7,682 bases of DNA from CAYWHE01 sp964458125 (lineage in GTDB: Bacteria; Bacteroidota; Bacteroidia; AKYH767-A; OLB10). Every line of letters starts with the position of its first letter. Position 1 is the first letter of the stretch. The translations under genes and the position numbers were made by a program. The stretch spans positions 1-7,682 of the forward strand of contig CAYWHE010000200.1 of assembly GCA_964458125.1 (NCBI GenBank), in the 5' to 3' direction. Below the pieces are notes generated by a model, which did not search any database, was not told the origin of the DNA, and was given only the letters and a program-made list of their open reading frames with translations. Shown piece by piece: positions 1-6,983 of this stretch.

Positions 1-244
1 CACCTTCTTTTTTTTCATCATTTTCATTTTGCTGGGGGGCCTGTTCACTTCCATCGACAGCATGCCTCGCTGGGCGCAGGTAATCACCATCTTTAACCCG
101 GTAAGGTACCTGATCGAGGTGATGCGCATGGTGGTATTAAAAGGCAGTGGCTGGCACGACATACTGACCCAGATCAGGGCTGTCGCCCTGATGGGACTGG
201 TACTGAACGGACTGGCCATTTGGAATTACAGGAAAACCGTATGA
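1..244 (+). CDS. ABC-2 type transporter permease, C-terminal fragment (5' end outside window)
   Basis: This is the 3' end of a gene that begins before the window; the frame is open from base 2 and stops at TGA 242-244. The roughly 80 visible residues start in a hydrophobic stretch (FFFFIIFILLGGLFTSI). They continue with MPRWAQVITIFNPVRYLIEV, then LKGSG, a last membrane segment (about ALMGLVLNGLAIW) and a short basic tail. The order 'MP.W.Q.....NP.RY..E..R.....KG' followed by one final helix is typical of the C-terminus of ABC-2 family permeases (YhhJ/YbhR/DrrB type). These form the inner-membrane part of exporters for drugs, polysaccharides or other substrates. The substrate cannot be told from this fragment, and the partner ATPase and fusion protein, if any, would lie to the left. 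It is separated from the downstream phosphatase gene by 168 structured bases and is probably not co-transcribed with it. Confidence 0.85.
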   Translation, partial: TFFFFIIFILLGGLFTSIDSMPRWAQVITIFNPVRYLIEVMRMVVLKGSGWHDILTQIRAVALMGLVLNGLAIWNYRKTV

Positions 245-265
245 TCAGCGGGGCCGATCCTGTCT

Positions 266-370
266 TTTGTTCAGGAAGGACTTCCGGTTCCTCAAGCCAA
301 ACCCGAAAACGGTGATTTTTTTACCGCAGCGGTAACGAAATTTTATGGTATCTTGCCGCTCCTGAACAAA
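266..370. repeat. 11-bp perfect inverted repeat enclosing most of the intergenic region
   Basis: TTTGTTCAGGA at 266-276 is the exact reverse complement of TCCTGAACAAA at 360-370, with 83 bases between. The left arm overlaps a second, mutually exclusive small hairpin (GGAAG 274-278 / CTTCC 281-285), so an RNA from here could in principle switch between two folds. No flanking direct repeat is evident, so it does not look like an inserted element. Its role is unknown: a leader structure, the end of the upstream transcript, or regulator half-sites are all possible. Confidence 0.5.
321..335. promoter_or_regulatory. Perfect palindrome TTACCGC-A-GCGGTAA, candidate operator
   Basis: The two 7-base arms are exact reverse complements around one central A. 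A one-base loop cannot form an RNA hairpin without opening the inner pairs, so the symmetry fits a dimeric DNA-binding protein better than a terminator. It lies about 78 bases upstream of the phosphatase start. No regulator of known specificity is recognised. Confidence 0.4.
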
Positions 371-373
371 TCC

Positions 374-398
374 GTTAAGCTACTCCTATGGGCTTAAC
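374..398. repeat. Inverted repeat GTTAAGC...GCTTAAC just upstream of the phosphatase start
   Basis: GTTAAGC (374-380) and GCTTAAC (392-398) pair exactly across 11 bases, and a T-G wobble extends the stem by one pair. The right arm ends 14 bases before the ATG at 413, so a hairpin here would lie in the 5' untranslated region close to the ribosome landing site. It could affect translation or be a protein-binding site. This is inference from symmetry alone. Confidence 0.4.
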
Positions 399-412
399 AA
401 CCAGTTGCGAAT

Positions 413-1765
413 ATGTTAAAAAAAATTCTGGTAGTCGATGACGAGGCCGACCTGGAGTTGCTGATCCGGCAAAAATTCCGTTCGCACATATCCAAAGGCG
501 AGTTTGCTTTTGATTTTGCATTGAACGGGGAACTTGCGCTGGTAAAGCTGAAGTCCGACCCCGGTTTCGACCTGGTGCTGACCGACATCAACATGCCGGT
601 GATGGACGGCCTGACCCTGCTGAATGAAATCAGGGCCATGAATTACTCCGCCAAGACTGTAGTTGTATCCGCTTACAGCGAACTGAAAAATATACGCATT
701 GCCATGAACCGCGGTGCGTTCGATTTTATTACCAAACCCATTGAGCTGAGCGACCTCGATGTGACCGTACGGAAGGCCCTCGAAGAAATGGAAATGATGA
801 AGCTGGGGCTTGAGGCCCGTGACAAACTGGGAGTGGTAACCCTGGAAAAGGAAACGGCCGTATTGGAAAAACTGGAGGCTCAGCGGCAAATGCTCGAAGC
901 CCTTCAGGAAAAGGAGAAGCTCATTCTTGAACAAAATGAAATGCTGGAAAAACAGGTGGCGGCCCGTACAGTGGAAGTGTTGCGTCAGAAGGAACTGATT
1001 GAAATCAAGAACAGGGAAATCATCGACTCCATTCATTACGCCAAGCACGTACAGGAAGCCATCATGCCCGCCCAAGGCCGCATTCATGATCTGTTCCCGG
1101 AGAGTTTTGTGTTATACCTGCCCAAGGATATTGTGGCCGGTGACTTTTACTGGATGGAGCATACTGGTGACCTGAAGATACTGGCGATAGCGGATTGTAC
1201 GGGTCATGGCGTGGCCGGCGCCCTGATGAGCATGGTGGGCATGTCCCTGCTGAACCAGCTTGTTTTTGAAAAAGGCATTGCCATGCCCGGAGCCATGCTG
1301 GAGCAGTTGCATCAACAGGTGGTTACCTCCCTGAAGCAACAGGATACCAACTCCAGTGAAGGTATGGACATATCCATCTGTACTTATAACCACCAGTCCG
1401 GGAAGCTCTGGTATGCAGGGGCCAACCGCTCCCTGCTCCTGGTCAGGAATGAGGAGACCATCGAATACCACGGAAACAAATACCCGGTGGGCGGGTTGCA
1501 GATCCTGCACCAGGAACCCGTGAATCAGTACGAACTGACCCCCCGGCCCGGCGACAGCTATTACCTGTTTACCGATGGCTATGCCGATCAGTTTGGGGGG
1601 GAGCAAAATAAAAAAATGATGACACGGAAATTCCGTGAAACACTTTTTTCCATACGGCATTTACCGATGCAGGAACAACGGCAGTACCTGTTTGATTTTT
1701 TTCACGCCTGGAAGGGGAGCCAGGAACAGGTGGATGATGTGCTGGTAACCGGCTTTAAATTTTAG
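413..1765 (+). CDS. Response regulator with PP2C-type (SpoIIE/RsbU) serine phosphatase output
   Basis: The 450-residue protein has three parts. Residues 1-120 form a CheY-like receiver with acidic Asp9/Asp10, phospho-acceptor Asp58 (LVLTDINMP), Ser86 and Lys108 (FITKP), so all key positions are present. Residues 120-205 are a Glu/Lys/Leu-rich coiled coil, probably dimerising. Residues 205-450 are a PP2C/SpoIIE phosphatase with the lead-in SIHYAKHVQEAIMP, GDFYW (Asp244), ADCTGHGVAGA (Asp261), GMDIS (Asp319), FTDGYADQ (Asp388) and a terminal VDDVLVTGF (Asp441/Asp442). These are the expected metal-binding acids. Family knowledge says phosphorylation of the receiver controls dephosphorylation of a serine/threonine-phosphorylated partner, often a STAS-domain anti-sigma antagonist. 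No membrane segment is seen, so the protein is cytoplasmic. The ATG at 413 directly precedes the usual receiver start (KKILVVDD). No cognate kinase or STAS protein lies in the window. The gene stops 7 bases from the convergent operon. Confidence 0.93.
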   Translation: MLKKILVVDDEADLELLIRQKFRSHISKGEFAFDFALNGELALVKLKSDPGFDLVLTDINMPVMDGLTLLNEIRAMNYSAKTVVVSAYSELKNIRIAMNRGAFDFITKPIELSDLDVTVRKALEEMEMMKLGLEARDKLGVVTLEKETAVLEKLEAQRQMLEALQEKEKLILEQNEMLEKQVAARTVEVLRQKELIEIKNREIIDSIHYAKHVQEAIMPAQGRIHDLFPESFVLYLPKDIVAGDFYWMEHTGDLKILAIADCTGHGVAGALMSMVGMSLLNQLVFEKGIAMPGAMLEQLHQQVVTSLKQQDTNSSEGMDISICTYNHQSGKLWYAGANRSLLLVRNEETIEYHGNKYPVGGLQILHQEPVNQYELTPRPGDSYYLFTDGYADQFGGEQNKKMMTRKFRETLFSIRHLPMQEQRQYLFDFFHAWKGSQEQVDDVLVTGFKF

Positions 1766-1772
1766 TCCCCGA

Positions 1773-2954
1773 TCAGTAGCTCCATTTCAGGCGGAGGAAA
1801 ATGGAATTGCCTGCCGTTTTATATTTTATATCCTGTTTTTGGAAAAAGCACTGGGCCGTTAAATCCAGGTCCATGTTTTCAGCGAGGTTATAGGCCAGCA
1901 CGGGGAAGAAAATCAGGGTGTGATGATCCGGTGAATAGATCACCTGCAGGTTGCCGGTGAATACGGGCGTAAAGGCTTTACCGGCGGAAACGAGGAAGGT
2001 CCACCGGTAGGGCATGAGTTGACGGGCGGACAGGCTTCCCCCCGTTAAGGCCGCACCGGTGGATGACCAGGCAGCGGGATGGTCATTGAACAGGGCCGAA
2101 AACATGCCGTACCAGGAGTTTTTAAATGTATAATCAAAGGCGATGGATGAACTTAATGCGTCTTTTTTTTCAAGTGGTTTTTCCTTGTTCCTGAACCAGG
2201 CGATTTCACCTTTGAACCCGGCATCCTTTATATTTCCCGCCCATCCTCCTCCTGCCATGATATCCTCGAGGTATAAGGCGGTAAGCAACTGGAAGTCATA
2301 TTTCCACCGGTTGATTTTGAACAGGGCGGCCGCTATGTTTTTATTTTTTTTTCGTGAAGGCGCTACGGCCAGTTCCACGGCGGTAAAGGTGCGGGGAAAA
2401 AACTGCAGGCGCAGGGCATCGGTTCCAGGTCTTTCTTCGTAGTCGAAATCCAGCAGGTTATAAGCATTGAACAGGTCGTTGGGATTCCAGGAGGTGTTGA
2501 TTCCCCAGTTGATACGCTGTCGCCCGGCCGTGATCCGGAATGCTTTCATTTTAAAATCAAGAAGCAGCCTGTCGCCCTGGGTCAGCACCGCGAGGGACTG
2601 TTTATCTACCCACAGCCTGGATAAATTTAAAAAGCCATCATCCCTGGAAACCATTTTTCCGAAACCCGGGATCAGTTTCATCTGCTCCCCGTAAAAAAGC
2701 CTGTTGCGTATCCCGGCACGGAAGTAAAGGGTGGGAATAAACTGCACCTGCAGGTCAAAACGGTTGTGAAGTAAATTTTGAGAAAGCAGGTTGTCTGCTT
2801 CCTCCATAAAGAAAACGGACTGCAGGTCTTTTACATAGCCTTTGAGGCTGATGGAGGCGGGTTTTTCCGGCTGGGCCCGGAGCGAAAAAGGCAACAGGCC
2901 TAAAAGCAGCAGAATGCAGTTTCCGTAACGGCGATATAGGAAAGGGGGATTCAA
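1773..2954 (-). CDS. Outer-membrane beta-barrel (porin-like) protein, last gene of the operon
   Basis: The 393-residue product has a signal peptide: two arginines near residue 8, a hydrophobic core at 13-23 and a likely cleavage after LRA (27) before Gln28. The mature part is rich in alternating aromatic and polar strands, and the chain ends in the aromatic strand FLRLKWSY, as expected for a barrel assembled by the BAM complex. A conserved-looking block covers GRQRINWG (144-151), NPNDLFNAYN (157-166) and DYEERPGTDALR (171-182). It recalls DUF1302-like or porin-like proteins found beside envelope transporters, though the family is not assigned with certainty. The start is TTG at 2954; no ATG occurs before the signal peptide, and the frame is closed just upstream (an ATT at 2957 is the only other option). 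It begins 4 bases after the ATPase stop, so translational coupling is likely. It probably serves as the outer-membrane end of the transport system encoded upstream. Confidence 0.85.
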   Translation of the reverse strand: MNPPFLYRRYGNCILLLLGLLPFSLRAQPEKPASISLKGYVKDLQSVFFMEEADNLLSQNLLHNRFDLQVQFIPTLYFRAGIRNRLFYGEQMKLIPGFGKMVSRDDGFLNLSRLWVDKQSLAVLTQGDRLLLDFKMKAFRITAGRQRINWGINTSWNPNDLFNAYNLLDFDYEERPGTDALRLQFFPRTFTAVELAVAPSRKKNKNIAAALFKINRWKYDFQLLTALYLEDIMAGGGWAGNIKDAGFKGEIAWFRNKEKPLEKKDALSSSIAFDYTFKNSWYGMFSALFNDHPAAWSSTGAALTGGSLSARQLMPYRWTFLVSAGKAFTPVFTGNLQVIYSPDHHTLIFFPVLAYNLAENMDLDLTAQCFFQKQDIKYKTAGNSIFLRLKWSY

Positions 2955-2958
2955 AATT

Positions 2959-3645
2959 TTACCGTTTTACATCCGAAATAATCTTTCCGTCCTGCAGGGT
3001 GATGACGCGATGGGCCCTGTCGATCACCCTTTGGTCATGTGTGGAGAACAGGAAAGTGATTTTTTCATCTTCATTCATTTTCTCCATGATGTTCAGCAGG
3101 TTGTTGGCCGAAACGGAATCCAGGTTGGCCGTGGGTTCATCGGCCAGCACAAACTGGGGACGGGAAGCCAAAGCCCGGGCCACCGCAATGCGTTGCTGCT
3201 GCCCGCCCGAGAGTTCCGAGGGTCTGCGGTCCGCGGCATCTTCCAGCCCCACCTGTTTCAGCAATTCCTTCACCCGTTTGTCGCGTTCGGCCCGGGGACG
3301 TTTTTGCAGCAGCATGATGAACTCCACATTTTCTCCCGCGGTCAGCACCGGAATCAGGTTATACGACTGAAAAACAAAACCGATGTTTTGCAGGCGGAAT
3401 TCGATGAGTTTGTTGGACGACATTTCGGTAATGTTGATGCCGTTGATATGAACCATACCTTTTGTCGGCTTATCGAGCCCGCCGATCATATTCAGCACCG
3501 TTGTCTTCCCGGAACCCGATGGACCCACCAGTGCGGTGAACTCACCCCGTTCTACATGGATATGAACGCCATTGACGGCATAGACCGGAACGGTGTCTTC
3601 GTTGTAGATTTTATACACTTCATGGGTGTCGATAACGGTATCCAT
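2959..3645 (-). CDS. ABC transporter ATP-binding protein, LolD/MacB type
   Basis: The 228-residue ATPase is complete. It has Walker A GPSGSGKT (41-48), the Q-loop at Gln93 (FVFQSYNLIP), signature LSGGQQQR (145-152), Walker B FVLADE with catalytic Glu170, the D-loop NLDS, and the H-loop His203 (STHDQRV). The length and the sequence after the Q-loop (SYNLIPVLTAGENVE) are typical of the LolD/MacB/FtsE subfamily, which powers FtsX-type permeases by mechanotransmission rather than classic substrate translocation. It should sit on the cytoplasmic face, bound to the two permeases encoded just upstream. The ATG at 3645 follows the upstream stop by 11 bases with an A-rich spacer and no Shine-Dalgarno sequence. 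The symbol lolD is not given because a dedicated paralogous system is as likely as the housekeeping one. Confidence 0.95.
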   Translation of the reverse strand: MDTVIDTHEVYKIYNEDTVPVYAVNGVHIHVERGEFTALVGPSGSGKTTVLNMIGGLDKPTKGMVHINGINITEMSSNKLIEFRLQNIGFVFQSYNLIPVLTAGENVEFIMLLQKRPRAERDKRVKELLKQVGLEDAADRRPSELSGGQQQRIAVARALASRPQFVLADEPTANLDSVSANNLLNIMEKMNEDEKITFLFSTHDQRVIDRAHRVITLQDGKIISDVKR

Positions 3646-3656
3646 ATACTTTTTTT
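3646..3656 (-). promoter_or_regulatory. A-rich translation initiation region of the ATPase gene
   Basis: On the minus strand the 11 bases between the permease stop (TAA) and the ATPase ATG read AAAAAAAGTAT, which together with the stop codon makes a run of nine A. There is no purine-rich Shine-Dalgarno sequence. A-rich, unstructured leaders are typical of strong translation starts in Bacteroidota, where the anti-Shine-Dalgarno is little used. This run could also slip during replication, but it lies between genes, so slippage would only change the spacing. Confidence 0.45.
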
Positions 3657-4871
3657 TTATTTCCGGATGGCTTCGGAAGGGTCCAGGGAAAGAGCTTTAC
3701 GTGCAGGTATGAGGGCTGCCAGGATAGCGGTGACCACAACGAGTACCAGCATGTTGAGGTAATCACGTGCATGCAATACCGGGTGGATGATTTCACTATA
3801 GCCAAAACTGGCAAAAACTTCTTTATAAACAGACAGGTCGATACCGCGCCTGCCGAACCAGGCAATGGTGAGGAAACCGGCCGCCATGCCAACCGGGGCT
3901 CCGCTCACCACGAGGAATACGGTTTCCAGGAGGATCATCAGGAAAACCTTCAGTTTATTCATGCCCAGGGCCATGAGCATGCCGATTTCCCGCGTGCGTT
4001 CCAGCACAGCCATCAGCATGGTGTTGATGATGCCAAAGGCCAGGGCCAGCATGATGATTCCCATAAAAATAAGCATACTTTGTCCGGTGGTGTTCACAAC
4101 CAGGTCCATTTCCGGAGCCACTTCCATCCAGTTTTCCGTCAGCAATGCCGGGAATGCGGTATGAATCATATCTTTTACTTTTGAAAGGGATTCATTCGAT
4201 CCGAGCAGGATGGCTATTTCATGAAGCTCGTTGGGTGTGGCGGTCAAAGCGGTTAAGGTCTGTCTGTCGATGTAAACATTGCTTTCGTCAAAAGGTGTAT
4301 TCTTGGTTTTGTACACGCCTTTGATGCGGAAAGAACCCGATGTAATGATATGGTCCTTATCCATGAGCGTGAGCACGACCTTGGAATTTAACCGGAGTTT
4401 CAGTTTCTGCATCAGTTTCTCCCCGATCAGCAGGTACCTGGAGTTGTCGCCGCCAAAATAGGTTCCCTGCACGATGTTTTCGTTCAGATGGGTCACGGGT
4501 ATTTCCGATTCCGGATGCACGCCATTGATCTGTATTCCTGAAGTGCCTCCGGTTGAAGTCAGCATTCCTTTCGCCAGCACCCTGCCCGAGAAGGATTTTA
4601 TTTCGGGTATGGCGGACAAAAAATCAAGCAGGCGGTCGGAACCGGGAATGAACAGGGACACATCAAAGTCGCTTTTGAAACCCGGATGATGCACCTGGAG
4701 GTGTGATACTTCTTTTTCAATGGCTAATTTAATCCGGTCTTCCACCATGCCATTCACATAGCCATTGATAAACAACCCGGCCCACAGACCAAAGATCACA
4801 GACACCATGATGACGGAACTCCGGGTGCGGTGCCGCCATACATTTCTCCACGCTATTCTGAGCAGCATCAT
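3657..4871 (-). CDS. FtsX/MacB-type ABC transporter permease (second of the pair)
   Basis: The 404-residue inner-membrane protein has the LolC/E-MacB plan. A basic N-terminus (AWRNVWRHRTRSS) leads to membrane segment 1 (about 19-39), then a periplasmic domain of about 220 residues, then three more segments (about 265-290, 308-338 and 372-390). Signature stretches of the FtsX domain are RTREIGMLMALGMNKLKVF (292-310), which includes the cytoplasmic coupling helix, and the C-terminal IPARKALSLDPSEAIRK. The periplasmic domain opens with LQVHHPGF (58-65) and contains QGTYFGG (136-141), both echoed in the neighbouring permease. The ATG at 4871 overlaps the stop of that neighbour in an ATGA junction, and a second ATG follows at once. 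It probably forms a heterodimer with the other permease, driven by the ATPase encoded next, moving a lipidic cargo out of the inner membrane. Confidence 0.93.
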   Translation of the reverse strand: MMLLRIAWRNVWRHRTRSSVIMVSVIFGLWAGLFINGYVNGMVEDRIKLAIEKEVSHLQVHHPGFKSDFDVSLFIPGSDRLLDFLSAIPEIKSFSGRVLAKGMLTSTGGTSGIQINGVHPESEIPVTHLNENIVQGTYFGGDNSRYLLIGEKLMQKLKLRLNSKVVLTLMDKDHIITSGSFRIKGVYKTKNTPFDESNVYIDRQTLTALTATPNELHEIAILLGSNESLSKVKDMIHTAFPALLTENWMEVAPEMDLVVNTTGQSMLIFMGIIMLALAFGIINTMLMAVLERTREIGMLMALGMNKLKVFLMILLETVFLVVSGAPVGMAAGFLTIAWFGRRGIDLSVYKEVFASFGYSEIIHPVLHARDYLNMLVLVVVTAILAALIPARKALSLDPSEAIRK

Positions 4872-6082
4872 CGTTTCATGGATTGAACGGCATTCATGCG
4901 GCTGACATGAATGAGCGGGAACAAACCGATCAGCAGGGCGAGGCTCAGCACAATCAGTCCCTGGGTGATGAAGATACGGATGTCGAAGGCTGCCGGCCAG
5001 TTCGGTTCGAATCCGAAACGGGAGTATGCTTCGGCCATTTTTCCGCCAAACCGGATCGGGTGATTTTCAAAATATTTGACCACCGGAAAACTCATCATCA
5101 TGCCGGCCAGCGTACCCATGAGGGAGATCAGAATGGTTTCACCCGTCAGCATGAAGGCCAGGAGTCGTTTCCGCATGCCGATGGCCAGCAGCATGCCCAG
5201 TTCATATCTGCGTTCGGCCAGCATCATCAGGATGGTTCCCAGAATTCCAAAAGCAATCATCAGGTACAGCACACCGATAAATATATAAAAATCTATATTG
5301 TCTGCGCGGATATGTGAATCGATATCGGGCATCATTTCCTTCCAGGTAATCACTTCGGTTTCCTTCCCGGTTACGCTGCGTATTGCGGTAACCGCATCCT
5401 GGAGGTATGCCGGTTTATTCACCTGGCAGGCTATCGTGGTTATCTTTCCGGGAGCGCTGAATAATTCCCGTGAGGTGGAAAGGGTTAAAAACAACAGGGA
5501 TTCATTCAGCGGGGGGGAACCAAAGTGTATAATGGCGCCTACCCCGTATTTTCCGGCGGCCTGGTTTCCCTGGTAACCCTGTCCGAGGATGACAAGCGTA
5601 TCGTGCAGGGTAAGGCCCAGCTTTTTGGCCAGTCCTTCGGAAAGCATGGCGTTCCGGCTTTCCGGTGTAAAATAAGTGCCTGCGATGATTTTGGAAGACA
5701 GGTGTGAGAACCTGTTTTCTCTCTCCGCCTGGGTTCCGATCACCAGGCAGCCCCTGGTGGTATTTCCGGAAGAGGCCAAAGCGAAGGATTCCAGCCTGGC
5801 AACCGTAGCCGTTATGTGCGGCAGGGATTCGATATTTTGCTGCAGGGAATCCTGGTAATCGAAACAATTTTCCAGTGTCTGTTCCTCCTGGTAACCGGCA
5901 TGGTGAACCTGGATGTACCCGGTATAGAATCCCACCACATTTTTGATCAGCTCATCAAAGATCCCTTTCTGCAGGGACTTCATGCTCACGGCCAGCAATA
6001 CGGCAAACGCAATGGAGGTGACGGTGATCAGCGTTCTCCGCGTATTTCGCCACAGGTTGTGCCAGATGAGTTTAACGATCAT
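4868..6082 (-). CDS. FtsX/MacB-type ABC transporter permease (first of the pair)
   Basis: This is also 404 residues with the same plan. The basic start (WHNLWRNTRRT) leads to membrane segment 1 (about 18-36), a large periplasmic domain (about 40-262), and segments at about 264-288, 308-336 and 370-392. The FtsX-type stretch is ERRYELGMLLAIGMRKRLLAF (positions 290-310), and the tail reads LFPLIHVSRMNAVQSMKR, a looser version of the usual 'P.R.A...P..A.R' ending. The periplasmic domain shares IQVHHAGY (57-64) and AGTYF (134-138) with the partner, but carries an extra Gly/Gln-rich loop (GQGYQGNQAAGKYG, 167-180). Equal length and shared motifs point to an old tandem duplication giving a LolC/LolE-like heterodimer. 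The ATG at 6082 overlaps the stop of the LolA-like gene (ATGA), so the genes are translationally linked. Confidence 0.93.
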   Translation of the reverse strand: MIVKLIWHNLWRNTRRTLITVTSIAFAVLLAVSMKSLQKGIFDELIKNVVGFYTGYIQVHHAGYQEEQTLENCFDYQDSLQQNIESLPHITATVARLESFALASSGNTTRGCLVIGTQAERENRFSHLSSKIIAGTYFTPESRNAMLSEGLAKKLGLTLHDTLVILGQGYQGNQAAGKYGVGAIIHFGSPPLNESLLFLTLSTSRELFSAPGKITTIACQVNKPAYLQDAVTAIRSVTGKETEVITWKEMMPDIDSHIRADNIDFYIFIGVLYLMIAFGILGTILMMLAERRYELGMLLAIGMRKRLLAFMLTGETILISLMGTLAGMMMSFPVVKYFENHPIRFGGKMAEAYSRFGFEPNWPAAFDIRIFITQGLIVLSLALLIGLFPLIHVSRMNAVQSMKR

Positions 6083-6936
6083 TGGAGCTGCTGCATGTTT
6101 TGTGTGCTGAAAAAATCATCGGGGATGTCCCGGTCAAATTCAAGCTGCCTGTATATCAGAATGGTTTTGTTACCGGGTTTGTCGGCTGGTATCATTTCCA
6201 TGCGGGAAGGAAGCAGCCGTCCGCCGAGCATTTTTACGTCCCCGGCCACCATGGTGTTGACCAGGACGTTTTCCTCATCGTAGTAAAGCACTTTCAGCAT
6301 GAGGTAATCTTTTTTATCGATCCACACCATTACTTTTCCCCAGATGACAGCCGCTTCCGGTTTGGGAATCATTTCAACCCTGGAACATTCCCGTCCATCC
6401 ACCAGTTCTTCACCGCTCAGCTTGTGCGTATAGTCGTCCAGTATGCTGGCTTCCTTTACCAGGTCGTCATTGGTGAAGTCCGTTCCCATCCAGTTCTGAC
6501 TCATCATGGAGGGTGGAAGTTTGATGGTGCGTTCAATGGAAGGCAGCCAGTTCCAGACTTCCTTTTTCCGTTTCAGAAAAGCGGTTCCTTTATCCTTCGC
6601 GGGCGAACCGATCAGGATCATCGTGTAATCATTTCCTTTGGTCCAGGATTTTAAGGACATTTCACGCGTCCAGGCAGGGCGGACAATCCGGATCGTCAGG
6701 CTGGCTATGGATGTTTTTCCCCGGGCCCTGTCTTCCGCCCGCTTCACCAGTTCACGCGCATCCTGGGCAAAAAGGCTCAGGGTGGCGCTGTATAAAATAA
6801 AGGTCAACAGTATTGCCGCCGGCCGGTTCAGATACCTGACCGGAGTCCAGTTTTCAGGTAGGCTGGGGTTTGGTTTCCGGAAAACGGAATAAACCTTGGA
6901 GCCTGCTTTGCAGAAACAGAATTTATTTTTATTCAT
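6079..6936 (-). CDS. LolA-like outer membrane lipoprotein-sorting protein (PF17131 type), first gene of the operon
   Basis: The preferred product is 285 residues from ATG 6936. After a basic N-terminal region comes a hydrophobic core (AAILLTFILYSATLSLFA) with likely cleavage before Gln58. There is no lipobox cysteine, so the mature protein should be soluble in the periplasm. Features of the PF17131 family are RGKTSIASLTIRIVRP early in the mature part, KKEVWNWLPSIERTIKLPP (about 124-142), SQNWMGTDFTNDDL (146-159), and a C-terminal series of beta strands ending in DIPDDFFS. This fold is a half-closed barrel that carries an acyl chain, as in LolA. A GTG at 7029 would give 316 residues. The ATG is favoured because the extension is unlike a signal peptide and a weak promoter match lies between the two. 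Even so, the pre-core region of about 36 residues is unusually long. It is the likely shuttle between the permeases and the outer membrane. Confidence 0.85.
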   Translation of the reverse strand: MNKNKFCFCKAGSKVYSVFRKPNPSLPENWTPVRYLNRPAAILLTFILYSATLSLFAQDARELVKRAEDRARGKTSIASLTIRIVRPAWTREMSLKSWTKGNDYTMILIGSPAKDKGTAFLKRKKEVWNWLPSIERTIKLPPSMMSQNWMGTDFTNDDLVKEASILDDYTHKLSGEELVDGRECSRVEMIPKPEAAVIWGKVMVWIDKKDYLMLKVLYYDEENVLVNTMVAGDVKMLGGRLLPSRMEMIPADKPGNKTILIYRQLEFDRDIPDDFFSTQNMQQLQ

Positions 6937-6983
6937 GGATGCAGGATGAAAAAAAACGTTATTTTTGAATGGTATTGAAACGC

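Noticed and set aside
266..370. Inverted repeat read as a small MITE with 11-bp terminal repeats
   Set aside because: There is no target-site duplication beside the arms, no second copy in the window and no transposase-like end sequence.
416..1087. Long open frame on the minus strand inside the phosphatase gene
   Set aside because: It is antisense to a gene with clear receiver motifs, and its translation is His/Phe-rich low-complexity sequence with no recognisable domain.
1595..1601. G7 run in the phosphatase gene and a similar run at 5511-5517 in a permease gene, possible phase-variable tracts
   Set aside because: Seven bases is short for slipped-strand variation and both fit ordinary codons in intact genes.
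3010..3762. 250-codon plus-strand open frame across the ATPase gene
   Set aside because: It is opposite a complete ABC ATPase with all catalytic motifs; the translated sequence shows no family resemblance and runs across an intergenic gap.
4883..5317. Plus-strand open frame in the permease region, rich in His, Gln and Asp
   Set aside because: The composition is that of a reverse-strand shadow of a membrane protein gene; it has no start context and no motif.
2959..6936. Naming the genes lolA, lolC, lolE and lolD as the housekeeping lipoprotein system
   Set aside because: The carrier belongs to the PF17131 type rather than classic LolA, the permeases resemble MacB as much as LolC/E, and an outer-membrane barrel is included; symbols would claim more than is visible.
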